Below, in pieces: positions 43,998 through 53,424 of a stretch of DNA of 64,000 bases. This DNA comes from Nocardioides aurantiacus. Its GTDB lineage: Bacteria; Actinomycetota; Actinomycetes; Propionibacteriales; Nocardioidaceae. The position numbers and the translations under genes were made by a program. The notes under the pieces were generated by a model. It was not told the DNA's origin and did no database searches. It worked only from the letters and a program-made list of their open reading frames with translations. Location: positions 992,001-1,056,000 of the forward strand of contig NZ_RKHO01000001.1 of the NCBI RefSeq assembly GCF_003752505.1, written 5' to 3'. The first letter of the stretch is position 1. Each line of letters opens with the position of its first letter.

Positions 43998-44969
43998 CTA
44001 CGGCTTGAGGCCGTGGAAGGTCAGCGCCTGGTAGGGGTCGACCGGGTCGCCGCCACCGGGACGCACCTCGAGGTGCAGGTGGGGGCCGGTGCTGTTGCCG
44101 GTGCTGCCGACGGTGCCGATCTGCTGGCCCGCGATCACCTTGTCGCCGGGGGAGACGCCGATGGACGTCTGGTGGCAGTAGTAGACCTCGGTGCCGTCGG
44201 CCAGCGTCATGATGGTGCGGTTGCCGTAGGCGCCGGCGTAGCCGGTCTCCTTGATCGTGCCGCTCGCGACGGCCACGATCGGCGTGCCCGCGGGGGCCGC
44301 GAAGTCGAGGCCGGTGTGGTCGGAGGACCAGAGCCCACCGGCCATGCCGAACCGCGCGGTCAGGCGGTAGCCGGTGGTCGGCAGGACCCAGGCGTTCTCG
44401 GCCTTCTCGGCGATCTCGCCGGCGCGCGCCTCGGCAGCACGGCCGAGCTGCTTGAGCTCGGCGTTGCGCTCGGCGGCCTGCTCCTCGGCGGCGCGCTGGA
44501 GACGGACCTCGGCGGCGTCCTGGAGGGCCTGGCGCTCGGAGTCACGGCTGATCGCTGCCTCGCGGTCGTCGACCTGCGTGCTGCGGACGGCGCCCTGGCC
44601 GTCGGTGCCGGCGGAGATGGCCCGGGCCTGGGCGGCCGCGGTGACGGCGCGGGGGCCGGGGAGCTCCTCGCCTGCGGCGACCGCGCCGGTGCCGGCGGCC
44701 ACCAGGGCCACGACGCCGAGGGCGCTGGGCAGCACGGCGAGGCGGTGGCGCCAGCGGGGGCCGGCGGCGGTGCCGACCGAGGTGGCCAGGGAGGACAGCG
44801 ACGGGACGACGCCACGGGCGCCGGTCCGGACGGAGGAGGAGGCCCGCGCCAGCAGCGACGGCGGGGTCTCGGCACGACGGCGACCCACGACCGGGGTCGC
44901 GGCACGGGCGTCGCCGACGCGGCGGTCACCGCGGTGCGTCGCCCGGTGCTGTCCCCGGTGCTGTGCCAT
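43998..44969 (-). CDS. M23-family peptidoglycan endopeptidase (LytM-like)
   Basis: A 323-residue cell-envelope protein. A long basic N-terminus precedes one hydrophobic segment (about residues 73-100). A coiled-coil of Ala/Glu/Arg-rich sequence (about 115-185, RQALQDAAEVRLQRAAEEQ) leads to the M23 domain, with zinc ligands H218, D222 (HTGLD) and H299 in HLHLEV with H297. It would cleave peptide cross-links or, as in divisome partners, act as an activator. ATG 44969 has AGGAGAG. Confidence 0.93.
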   Translation of the reverse strand: MAQHRGQHRATHRGDRRVGDARAATPVVGRRRAETPPSLLARASSSVRTGARGVVPSLSSLATSVGTAAGPRWRHRLAVLPSALGVVALVAAGTGAVAAGEELPGPRAVTAAAQARAISAGTDGQGAVRSTQVDDREAAISRDSERQALQDAAEVRLQRAAEEQAAERNAELKQLGRAAEARAGEIAEKAENAWVLPTTGYRLTARFGMAGGLWSSDHTGLDFAAPAGTPIVAVASGTIKETGYAGAYGNRTIMTLADGTEVYYCHQTSIGVSPGDKVIAGQQIGTVGSTGNSTGPHLHLEVRPGGGDPVDPYQALTFHGLKP

Positions 44970-45167
44970 GTGTCGGCCTCTCCTGCGTGTCGTCGAGGAA
45001 GGAGTGGGTACTCCACCCGGTTGGTAGAAGGTCAAACGACCCGCCACGATAGCCAGGAGTCGGCCCGAGACGAAATCGAGGGCGTGGTCAGTGTGGATCA
45101 ACGACGCCTCGCCCGCAGGGGAACGGCCCCCTGCTGTGGGGCTGCTCACAGGACCCCCCGCCTCGGC

Positions 45168-45173
45168 TAGCCT
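45168..45173 (+). promoter_or_regulatory. -10 element of the B12-binding protein gene
   Basis: TAGCCT ends 7 nt before ATG 45181, so the mRNA is probably leaderless. Confidence 0.6.
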
Positions 45174-45180
45174 GCCTGGC

Positions 45181-45585
45181 ATGTTGCGCATCGTGGTGGC
45201 CAAGCCGGGACTCGACGGGCACGACCGGGGCGCCAAGGTGGTCGCGCGGGCGCTGCGCGACGCGGGCCACGAGGTCGTCTACACGGGTCTGCACCAGACC
45301 CCCGAGCAGATCGTCGAGACCGCCCTGCAGGAGGACGCCGACCTGATCGGCCTGTCCGTGCTCTCCGGCGCCCACATGACGCTGTTCCGGCGCATCATCG
45401 AGCTGCTGGGGGAGCGGGACGCCCGCGACATCGTCGTCTTCGGCGGGGGCATCGTCCCCGAGGAGGACGTCGCCCCGCTCCAGGAGCTCGGCGTGGCCAA
45501 GATCTTCACCCCGGGCGCGACCACCGGCGAGATCACCGGCTGGGTCACCGAGCACTTCGCGGACTCCCCGGAGACGCCTGCCTGA
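45181..45585 (+). CDS. Stand-alone cobalamin-binding domain protein (methylmalonyl-CoA mutase small-domain type)
   Basis: A 134-residue protein equal to the C-terminal B12 domain of methylmalonyl-CoA mutase. The motif D12-G-H14-D-R-G17 (DxHxxG, H14 as lower axial ligand), SVLSGAH and [10 protein letters not shown] match. Free-standing copies pair with a separate catalytic subunit in isobutyryl-CoA or ethylmalonyl-CoA mutases; none lies in the window. nrdJ, another B12 user, is encoded 25 kb away. Confidence 0.92.
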   Translation: MLRIVVAKPGLDGHDRGAKVVARALRDAGHEVVYTGLHQTPEQIVETALQEDADLIGLSVLSGAHMTLFRRIIELLGERDARDIVVFGGGIVPEEDVAPLQELGVAKIFTPGATTGEITGWVTEHFADSPETPA

Positions 45586-45588
45586 GAC

Positions 45589-46470
45589 TCAGCCGCCGTG
45601 TGCGCGGACGTGCTCGGTGACGAGCCCGGCCAGCCGCTCGGGCTCCGAGCGCGGCACCCAGTGGCCGGTCTCCAGCCGCACCCGCACCACGTCGCTGCAG
45701 CGCGCGCCGAGCCCGTCGAGGCTGACGGGGTGGATGAAGGTGTCGTGCCGGCCCAGCACGACGAGCACCGGCACGTCGGTGCGCCACGCAGCCGGACGGC
45801 GGCGCAGGTTCTGCCGGTAGAGCGAGAGCCCCGGCAGCGCCGCTCGACCCAGGTCGGGTCCCCACGCCAGCGTGTGGGAGGTGGGGTCGAGCCGCTCCCC
45901 GAGCCGCCGCAGCGTGCGTTGTCCCCGACCCCACAACCACTCCGGGACCCGAGGCAGGCAGAAGACGTAGGCGTACCAGCTGTGCAGCAGCTGGGGCAGC
46001 AGCGCCCACCGGCGCGGGCCGTCGGCGAGCCGGGCGTAGAGGTGGTCGAGCGGGAAGCCGCTGACGGAGGTGAAGGAGACCAGCCGGCCGCGCAGCCGTG
46101 GGTCGCGGGTGGCGGCGGCCACGACGTCCCAGCCGATGATCGCGCCCCAGTCGTGGCCCACGAGGTGGAACGGCTCGCCGTCGGGGACGGTCGCCCGAAC
46201 GACGGCCACCACGTCCTCGACGAGCAGCGCCACGTCGTACGCCGCCCGCTCGGTCGGCGCCTCCGAGCGCCCGGCGCCCCGCATGTCGGGCACCACCAGG
46301 TGCCAGTCGGCGGGCAGCCGGGGGACGACGTCGTCCCACAGCGTGCGGTCGTCGGGGTAGCCGTGCAGCAGCACCACGTGGGTGCGCGCGGTGGGGTCGC
46401 CGTGCTCGGTGAGGCGGAGCGTCACGGCGGGGACCGTGGCTGCTGTGACCTCGGTCTCGGTGGGCTGCAC
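45589..46470 (-). CDS. Alpha/beta hydrolase, epoxide hydrolase-like
   Basis: A 293-residue enzyme. The oxyanion motif is HGYPDD, and the nucleophile elbow GHDWGAIIGW has D107, as in epoxide hydrolases and haloalkane dehalogenases rather than a Ser. The later acid is in LGRHDTF and the general-base His in ETGHWVPRSEP. It may open epoxides or C-halogen bonds. GTG 46470 follows TAGGGT (minus strand, 46477-46482) by 6 nt, so it is probably leaderless. It is divergent from sucC and convergent with the B12-binding gene. Confidence 0.88.
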   Translation of the reverse strand: MQPTETEVTAATVPAVTLRLTEHGDPTARTHVVLLHGYPDDRTLWDDVVPRLPADWHLVVPDMRGAGRSEAPTERAAYDVALLVEDVVAVVRATVPDGEPFHLVGHDWGAIIGWDVVAAATRDPRLRGRLVSFTSVSGFPLDHLYARLADGPRRWALLPQLLHSWYAYVFCLPRVPEWLWGRGQRTLRRLGERLDPTSHTLAWGPDLGRAALPGLSLYRQNLRRRPAAWRTDVPVLVVLGRHDTFIHPVSLDGLGARCSDVVRVRLETGHWVPRSEPERLAGLVTEHVRAHGG

Positions 46471-46589
46471 GAGGCGACCCTACGGTGCCACGAGGGCCCG
46501 AACCGGTCTAAGGTCGCTCGGAGGTGGCCGTCGGCTCCGTCCTGCGCGCGCCGCCACAACCGACGAGAACTCGAAGGAGCGGTCGACCC

Positions 46590-47762
46590 GTGGACCTGAT
46601 GGAGTACCAAGCGAAGGAACTCTTCGCCAAGCATGGTGTGAAGGCGACGCTCGGCACGGTCGTCACGACCGCCGAGGAGGCCAAGGCCGCCGCCGAGGAG
46701 ATCGGTGGCGTCACCGTGATCAAGGCGCAGGTCAAGGCCGGAGGCCGCGGCAAGGCCGGCGGCGTCAAGATCGCCAAGACCCCGGACGAGGCGCAGCAGC
46801 ACGCCGAGGCGATCCTCGCGCTGACCATCAAGGACCTGCCGGTCAACCGGGTGCTGGTCACGCCGGCGACCCCGCCGGTGGAGGAGTACTACTTCTCCTT
46901 CCTGCTGGACCGCTCCAACCGCTCCTACCTGTGCATCGCCTCGGTCGAGGGCGGTGTGGAGATCGAGGAGGTCGCCAAGACCAACCCCGACGCGGTGAAG
47001 AAGATCGCGATCGACGCCGGCACCGGCGTCGACGAGGCCAAGGCCACCGCGATCGTCGAGGAGGTCGGCTTCCCGGCCGAGTTGCGCGACCAGGCGATCA
47101 GCATGGTCCAGCAGCTCTGGACGGTCTTCGTCGAGGAGGACGCCACGCTGGTCGAGGTCAACCCGCTCGCCCGGCTCGAGGGCGACGTCCTCGAGGCGCT
47201 CGACGGCAAGGTCTCGCTCGACGAGAACGCCGACTTCCGCCACGAGGACCACGCGCAGTTCGAGGACAAGGACGCGGCCGACCCGCTCGAGGCCAAGGCC
47301 AAGGCCAAGGGCCTGAACTACGTCAAGCTCGACGGCTCGGTCGGCATCATCGGCAACGGCGCCGGGCTGGTCATGTCCACCCTCGACGTCGTGGCGTACG
47401 CCGGTGAGGCCCACGGCGGCCAGAAGCCGGCCAACTTCCTCGACATCGGCGGCGGCGCGTCGGCGCAGGTGATGGCCGACGGCCTCGACGTCATCCTCAA
47501 CGACGAGCAGGTCAAGAGCGTGTTCGTCAACGTCTTCGGTGGCATCACCTCCTGCGACGCGGTCGCCAACGGCATCGTCAGCGCGCTCGACATCCTGGGC
47601 GACGAGGCCAACAAGCCGCTCGTCGTACGCCTCGACGGCAACAACGTCGAGGAGGGCCGCCGCATCCTCGCGGAGGCCGACCACCCGCTGGTGGTCATCG
47701 AGCAGACCATGGACGGCGCGGCCGACAAGGCCGCCGAGCTCGCTGCGAAGGCTGGTGCGTGA
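46590..47762 (+). CDS. sucC: Succinyl-CoA synthetase beta subunit
   Basis: A 390-residue ATP-grasp subunit of the TCA-cycle ligase. It starts [17 protein letters not shown], has [17 protein letters not shown] for the ATP-grasp loop, and [11 protein letters not shown] and [10 protein letters not shown]. The GTG at 46590 follows GAAGGAGC; a TAAGGT -10 lies at 46509-46514. sucD follows 3 bp later. Confidence 0.97.
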   Translation: MDLMEYQAKELFAKHGVKATLGTVVTTAEEAKAAAEEIGGVTVIKAQVKAGGRGKAGGVKIAKTPDEAQQHAEAILALTIKDLPVNRVLVTPATPPVEEYYFSFLLDRSNRSYLCIASVEGGVEIEEVAKTNPDAVKKIAIDAGTGVDEAKATAIVEEVGFPAELRDQAISMVQQLWTVFVEEDATLVEVNPLARLEGDVLEALDGKVSLDENADFRHEDHAQFEDKDAADPLEAKAKAKGLNYVKLDGSVGIIGNGAGLVMSTLDVVAYAGEAHGGQKPANFLDIGGGASAQVMADGLDVILNDEQVKSVFVNVFGGITSCDAVANGIVSALDILGDEANKPLVVRLDGNNVEEGRRILAEADHPLVVIEQTMDGAADKAAELAAKAGA

Positions 47763-47765
47763 GAG

Positions 47766-48662
<897 letters not shown>

Positions 48663-48673
48663 CCCACCTCGAC

Positions 48674-48709
48674 GCGAGCCCCCCTCCGCCCCGGCGGACG
48701 GGGGCTCGC
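48674..48709. terminator. Terminator after sucD
   Basis: GCGAGCCCCC (48674-48683) pairs with GGGGGCTCGC (48700-48709); further pairs extend it inward (CCGCC with GGCGG) with one mismatch. It starts 11 bp after the sucD stop. Confidence 0.85.
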
Positions 48710-48720
48710 TCGCGTCCGGG

Positions 48721-48865
48721 GCCGGTTTCCCAGGTGATGAACCCGAACTGCCTCCTCACACACCGCACACCGTGTGTGAGGAGGCGGGTTGCCGTGCGAG
48801 GAGGGCGACCGCCGCCGGCTTCCTGTGCACAGAGGCGACATGGGTTCATCACCTGGGAAACCGGC
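48721..48865. repeat. Nested inverted-repeat element (24-bp ends, 13-bp inner hairpin)
   Basis: The ends 48721-48744 and 48842-48865 are perfect 24-bp inverted repeats. Inside, CCTCCTCACACAC at 48751-48763 and GTGTGTGAGGAGG at 48772-48784 form a second perfect repeat. The element is 145 bp, has no credible gene and lies between convergent sucD and kynU. It could be a MITE-like mobile remnant or a structured bidirectional terminator. Outside the ends, CGCGTCC (48711) and GGACGCG (48872) are also complementary. Confidence 0.75.
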
Positions 48866-48897
48866 AGCGGGGGACGCGCCGGGACGGGCAGCCGCGG

Positions 48898-50079
48898 TCA
48901 GGTGACGGCGTTGCGGGCGGCGTACGCCGGGTCGAGGTGCTCCTCGTGCTCCAGGACCAGCACCAGCCGCTCGACGGCCGTCTCGACGTCGGCGAGGGTG
49001 TTGTAGAGCGGGGCGAACCCGAACCGGGCGATGTCGGGGTCGCGGAAGTCGCCGATGACGTCGCGGGCGACCAGCGCCTGCACCACGCCGTACGCCGCGG
49101 GGTGGCGCAGCGAGACCTGGCTGCCGCGCCGCCCCTGCTCGCGCGGGGTGACCACCTCGACGGCGTCCCCGACGTGCTCGTCGACCAGCTCGATGAACCG
49201 CTCGGTCAGGGCCAGCGACCGCTCCCGCAGCTCGGTGACCGTGACGCCGTCGAAGGCCTCCAGCGACGCCTCGAGCGCGCTCAGCGCCAGCACCGGCGGG
49301 GTGCCCGAGGCGAACGAGCCGACGCCCTCGCGCGGCTCGAAGTCGCGGGCCATGGCGAACGGCGTGGCGTGGCCCATCCAGCCACTGATCGGCTGGCGGG
49401 CGGCGGCCTGGTGGCGGGGCGCGACCCAGAGCCAGGCGGGGGAGCCGGGTCCGCCGTTGAGGTACTTGTAGGTGCAGCCGACCGCGAGGTCGGCGCCGGC
49501 CGCCGTCAGGTCGACGGGCACCGCGCCGGCCGAGTGGCACAGGTCCCACAGCACCAGCGCGCCGCGCTCCTGGGCGCGGGCGGTGATGCCGGGCAGGTCG
49601 AACAGCGCGCCGGTGCGGAAGTCGACGTGGGTGAGCGAGAGCAGCGCGGTGTCCTCGTCGACCGAGGCCAGCGGGTCGGCGGGGTCGCACCAGCGCAGCT
49701 CGAGCCCGAGCAGCTCGGCGACGGCCGCGGTCACGTAGCCGTCGGTGGGGAAGGTCGTCGGCTCCAGGACCAGCACGCGGCGGCCAGGGCGCAGCCGGGC
49801 GGCGGCGACGGTGGTCTTGAACAGGCTGACCGTGGTGCTGTCGCCCAGGTGGAGGTCGGCGGGGTCCACGCCGACCAGCGGGGCGAGGCGGGCGGCGACG
49901 CGTCCGACGAGCTGCATCCAGCCGGCGTCGTTCCACGACCGGATCAGCCCGCGGCCCCACTCCTCGCGCACCACCTGGGAGAGCCGGTCGGCGACGCCGG
50001 TGGGCAGCGCGCCGAGGGAGTTGCCGTCGAGGTAGACCAGCCCCTCGGGCAGCTCGAAGCGACCGGGTCCGGGGATCAT
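48898..50079 (-). CDS. kynU: Kynureninase
   Basis: A 393-residue PLP enzyme that makes anthranilate from kynurenine. It has YLDGNSLGALP near the start, the substrate loop SWNDAGW, DLCHSAGAVPVDL with the PLP Asp, and K205 in CTYKYLNGGPGSPAWLWV. The start is the ATG at 50077-50079, which overlaps the stop of the upstream membrane-protein gene (ATGA). No other tryptophan-degradation gene is nearby. It is probably for tryptophan catabolism; a biosynthetic role for a secondary metabolite is not supported by the surroundings. Confidence 0.95.
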   Translation of the reverse strand: MIPGPGRFELPEGLVYLDGNSLGALPTGVADRLSQVVREEWGRGLIRSWNDAGWMQLVGRVAARLAPLVGVDPADLHLGDSTTVSLFKTTVAAARLRPGRRVLVLEPTTFPTDGYVTAAVAELLGLELRWCDPADPLASVDEDTALLSLTHVDFRTGALFDLPGITARAQERGALVLWDLCHSAGAVPVDLTAAGADLAVGCTYKYLNGGPGSPAWLWVAPRHQAAARQPISGWMGHATPFAMARDFEPREGVGSFASGTPPVLALSALEASLEAFDGVTVTELRERSLALTERFIELVDEHVGDAVEVVTPREQGRRGSQVSLRHPAAYGVVQALVARDVIGDFRDPDIARFGFAPLYNTLADVETAVERLVLVLEHEEHLDPAYAARNAVT

Positions 50080-51440
50080 CGGCGGGGCCCGGTCAGCCCG
50101 AAGAGGCGGTCACGGGCGCGCACGACCAGCGCCTCGAAGGTGGCGGAGTCGACGTCGGCGCCCTCGACCGGCGTCAGCAGCACCTGCGTCACCCAGCGAC
50201 CCACGCGGGCCACCCCCATCCAGTAGCCGACGGTCTCGTCCTCGCGGACCTCGCTGTCCAGCCGCCACGAGGACGACACCGAGCCGCGGGGGCCGGGCCG
50301 GTCGACCTGCGCCGCGCTGACCTCGGCGGAGAGGTCGTCCTTCTCGCACCGCGCCATCGCGGCCTCGATCCGGTCGACGAGGCGCTGGGCGCGCGCCACG
50401 GTCGGGAACCGGCCGTAGGTCTGGCTCACCCCGAACCGCTCGTCGACCCGCGCCCCGGGGACGAGGAAGGTGCGGGTGCGGGCCCGCGGGGCGCCGGCCC
50501 GGACGAAGTCGGCCCGGTCGCAGGTGGTGGAGGAGGGGTTGGGACGGGCGGGGACGGGACGGGTGCCGACCCAGGGCCGGTTGATCCTCCCCACCACCGG
50601 CAGGTCGGCCGCGGCGAGGGTGCCCAGCGCCTCGCCGGACCGGGGCGGCAGCACCGGCGTCGCCCGGACCTCTCCGGGGCACTCCCCGGCGGGGTCGGTC
50701 TCGCACAGCCCGGTGACCGCGCTGGTGAGCACCCGTGCGGCCGCGGCGTTGCGCACCGAGTCGCCGCCGCGGGTGACGGCCACGGTCGAGACCGTCAGCG
50801 CACCCGTGCGGACCACGCCGACCACGAGGCTGCGGGTCTGCGCCGGTCGGCGCGCGTCGGGGAGCCGGAGCCGCAGCAGCTGCGCCTCGTCGCCCAGGCC
50901 GTCGAGGCGGTAGGTGCCCTGCAGCTGCAGCCGGGCCTCGCGGCAGCCGGCGAACCACCCCAGCGTCGTGTCGTACGCCGCTCCGGCGGCCTTCTCGCTC
51001 GCGGAGATCTCCACGGTCTGCAGCAGCGTCCGCCGCGGGGCGTTGGTGGTGGCGAAGCTGCGGACGAAGGTGCCCTCGCCCTCGGGGTCGGCGAAGCGGC
51101 TCTGCTGGCACACGGTGTTGATGCCGGTGCCGCGGGTGTTGTCGGTGGTGCCGACCAGGCGCCAGCGCTGGCGCGGCGCCACCTCCTGGGCGTCGGTCAC
51201 CCCGAGCAGCGTGGCCACCGTGACCGGGCGCGGCGCGGGGGAGGCGCTGGGCGACCCGCCCTCCACGGCCTCGACGGCCCCGGACAGGCCGCCGTCGCGG
51301 CGTACGAGCAGGGTGACGACCACCGCGAGCACGACCAGCACGACCAGGAGCGCGATCCAGGTGCGGCGCCCGCCGGGCAGGCGACGACCGCGGGACGTGC
51401 CCGCGGGGTCCTCGCCAGGGGCCTGCGAAGTGGTGCGCAC
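50076..51440 (-). CDS. Membrane-anchored extracytoplasmic protein, operon partner of kynU
   Basis: A 454-residue protein with a basic N-terminus, one transmembrane helix (about 28-48, WIALLVVLVVLAVVVTLLV) and a long external part with several Cys. It seems to contain two similar halves: each has an R-Q/T-F-L-type entry and an acidic-aromatic region (ASEKAAGAAYDTTLGWFAGC and TVARAQRLVDRIEAAMARC), suggesting a duplicated PknH-sensor-like fold; this is a by-eye view. GTG 51440 follows TAGCCT on the minus strand by 8 nt. It is coupled to kynU by a 4-bp overlap, though functional linkage is unclear. Confidence 0.75.
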   Translation of the reverse strand: MRTTSQAPGEDPAGTSRGRRLPGGRRTWIALLVVLVVLAVVVTLLVRRDGGLSGAVEAVEGGSPSASPAPRPVTVATLLGVTDAQEVAPRQRWRLVGTTDNTRGTGINTVCQQSRFADPEGEGTFVRSFATTNAPRRTLLQTVEISASEKAAGAAYDTTLGWFAGCREARLQLQGTYRLDGLGDEAQLLRLRLPDARRPAQTRSLVVGVVRTGALTVSTVAVTRGGDSVRNAAAARVLTSAVTGLCETDPAGECPGEVRATPVLPPRSGEALGTLAAADLPVVGRINRPWVGTRPVPARPNPSSTTCDRADFVRAGAPRARTRTFLVPGARVDERFGVSQTYGRFPTVARAQRLVDRIEAAMARCEKDDLSAEVSAAQVDRPGPRGSVSSSWRLDSEVREDETVGYWMGVARVGRWVTQVLLTPVEGADVDSATFEALVVRARDRLFGLTGPRR

Positions 51441-51503
51441 GAGGGAGGAGGCTACCCGCGTGGCGGGACCACCTCGCGTCCGCTTCGGTTCAAGATGGTG
51501 GCG

Positions 51504-52790
51504 ATGACCGACCTGCTGAGCCGCCCGCCCCACCTCGACCCCGACGACCCGCGTCGTCGGGGCGGTCGGCGTGGCGGCGGCGCGGCGTCCCGGCTCGTGG
51601 CCTCGGTCGTGGCCGGACTGCGCGGCGAGCAGGAGCGCACGCTGGCCGGGGCCGCCGCCCTGGCCGCGGGCGGTGCCGTCGCCGCGGGGCTGCTCGGGCT
51701 GATGGCCGTGGCCCTGGTCGGCTGGTACCTCGCGGACGGCGGCGCCCACGGCTCGACCCGCGACGCGCTCCGCGCCGGCGCCGACCTGTGGCTGGTCGGC
51801 CACGGCTCCGGCGTCAGCCTCGGTGGCGTCCCGGTCGGGCTGGTCCCGCTCGCGCTCCCCGTGGCGCTGGGGTGGTTGGCCCACCGGCTGGCCGTCCGGG
51901 CCGGTCGCACCGCCCGGCCCACCGACGACGACCGCACGGTCGTGCAGGCGGCCGTCACCTTCACCGGCGTCTACCTCGTGCTCGCCGTGCTGACCTGCGT
52001 CCTGGCGGGCACCGACGACGTCAGCCCCGGCCTGGGGCGCACCGTCCTCGGCGCGCTGCTGCTGCCCGGCCTGCTCGGCACGCTCGGGCTGGTCCGGGGG
52101 ACCGGCCGGCTGGGCGCCTGGCGCGACCTCGTGCCGGGCTGGGTGCGCGCGGTGGTCCACGGCGCCACCACGGCCGTCGTGCTGCTGCTCGGTGCCGCCG
52201 CCGCGCTCGCCCTGGTCGCCGTGCTGCTCGGCACCAACGACGCGATGGCGGTCCTGGCCGGGCTGCGGCTCTCCGGCGGCGACTACGCGGCGTACGCCGT
52301 GGCGACGGCGCTGCTGCTGCCCAACGCGGTGCTCTGGGCGGCCGCCTACCTCGTCGGCCCCGGCTTCTCCGTCGGCGTCGGCACCACCGTCTCCCCGGGC
52401 GTGGTCAGCCTCGGCCCCGTGCCCGCCTTCCCGCTGCTCAGCGCGCTGCCCGACGCCGGCCCGACCCCGGCGTGGTCGATGGGCCTCCTGGTCGTCCCCG
52501 TCGTCGTCGCGGCGGTCGGGGCCCGCCGGGCGCAGCTGGCCTACGGCGTCACGGCGTACGACTCCTCGGCGCTGCGCGGCTTCGGCTCCGGGGTGCTGGC
52601 GGGCGTCCTGACGGCGCTGCTGACCGGCCTCGCCGGAGGCTCGCTCGGCACCGGCCGGCTCGCCCACGTCGGGCCCTCGGTCCTCGAGGTCGGGGCGGCC
52701 GCGGTGGCCTCGATGGGGCTGGCCGGGCTGCTCGCCGGGCTGGCCACCGCCTGGTGGCAGCGCCGCTCGTCGGAGCCGGTCGAGCACTGA
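51504..52790 (+). CDS. PerM-like multi-pass membrane protein (DUF6350)
   Basis: A 428-residue protein with about nine to ten transmembrane helices and a cytosolic Arg/Gly-rich N-terminus. It sits directly before purN and purH, as does the mycobacterial cell-division protein PerM (Rv0955), and shares the layout of DUF6350 proteins. ATG 51504 is chosen because CAAGAT (51491-51496) ends 7 nt before it; the ATG at 51495 lies inside that element. A role in division or envelope stability is inferred from synteny. Confidence 0.83.
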   Translation: MTDLLSRPPHLDPDDPRRRGGRRGGGAASRLVASVVAGLRGEQERTLAGAAALAAGGAVAAGLLGLMAVALVGWYLADGGAHGSTRDALRAGADLWLVGHGSGVSLGGVPVGLVPLALPVALGWLAHRLAVRAGRTARPTDDDRTVVQAAVTFTGVYLVLAVLTCVLAGTDDVSPGLGRTVLGALLLPGLLGTLGLVRGTGRLGAWRDLVPGWVRAVVHGATTAVVLLLGAAAALALVAVLLGTNDAMAVLAGLRLSGGDYAAYAVATALLLPNAVLWAAAYLVGPGFSVGVGTTVSPGVVSLGPVPAFPLLSALPDAGPTPAWSMGLLVVPVVVAAVGARRAQLAYGVTAYDSSALRGFGSGVLAGVLTALLTGLAGGSLGTGRLAHVGPSVLEVGAAAVASMGLAGLLAGLATAWWQRRSSEPVEH

Positions 52791-52791
52791 G

Positions 52792-52797
52792 TAGCCT
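52792..52797 (+). promoter_or_regulatory. -10 element of the purN operon
   Basis: TAGCCT begins 1 bp after the perM-like stop codon and ends 6 nt before the GTG at 52804, so purN may be transcribed independently as a leaderless mRNA. Confidence 0.55.
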
Positions 52798-52803
52798 GTG
52801 GCG

Positions 52804-53424
52804 GTGCTGCCCGCCGCCGAACGCCGACTCGTCGTGCTCGTCTCCGGCAGCGGCACCAACCTCCAGGCCCTGATCGACGCGAGCACCGACCCGTCGTACG
52901 GCGCGCGCGTGGTCGCCGTCGGCGCCGACCGCGACGGCATCGAGGGCCTGGCTCGCGCCGAGCGCCACGGCCTCCCGGCCTTCGCGCACCGGCTGCGCGA
53001 CGCGCCCACCCGCGAGGCCTGGGACGCCGGTCTCGCCGACGCCGTCGCCGCCCACGAGCCCGACCTGGTCGTGCTGGCCGGCTTCATGAAGCTCGTCGGC
53101 CCGGCCTTCCTCGCCCGGTTCCCGGGCGCGGTGGTCAACACCCACCCGGCGCTGTGCCCCAGCTTTCCCGGCACCACCGGACCGGCCGACGCCCTGGCGT
53201 ACGGCGTCAAGGTCACCGGCGCGACGCTCTTCGTCGTCGACGACGGGGTCGACACCGGCCCGATCGTCGCGCAGGCCGTGGTCCCGGTCGAGGACGACGA
53301 CGACGTCGCGTCCCTCCACGAACGCATCAAGGTCGCCGAGCGGGCCATGCTCGTCGACGCCGTGGGCCGCCTGGCCCGCGAGGGCTACACCATCACCGAC
53401 AGGAAGGTGCGGATCGGCGCATGA
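52804..53424 (+). CDS. purN: Phosphoribosylglycinamide formyltransferase
   Basis: A 206-residue purine enzyme using 10-formyl-THF. It has [14 protein letters not shown] for phosphate binding, the catalytic Asn and His in VVNTHPAL and the Asp in [10 protein letters not shown]. The loop after SFPG reads TTGPADAL rather than the common AHGVRDAL, a mild departure. GTG 52804 is preferred from the -10 at 52792; GTG 52798 is also in frame. It overlaps purH by 4 bp. Confidence 0.95.
   Translation: MLPAAERRLVVLVSGSGTNLQALIDASTDPSYGARVVAVGADRDGIEGLARAERHGLPAFAHRLRDAPTREAWDAGLADAVAAHEPDLVVLAGFMKLVGPAFLARFPGAVVNTHPALCPSFPGTTGPADALAYGVKVTGATLFVVDDGVDTGPIVAQAVVPVEDDDDVASLHERIKVAERAMLVDAVGRLAREGYTITDRKVRIGA

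Noticed and set aside
48734-49006. Small frames inside the nested inverted-repeat element
   Set aside because: Their codons are dictated by the palindrome and antisense kynU; no ribosome site or protein-like pattern is present.
50076-53348. A long minus-strand frame continuing upstream of the kynU partner through perM and purN
   Set aside because: The first ~640 codons are antisense to perM and purN; only the part from GTG 51440, after a promoter-like element, looks like protein.
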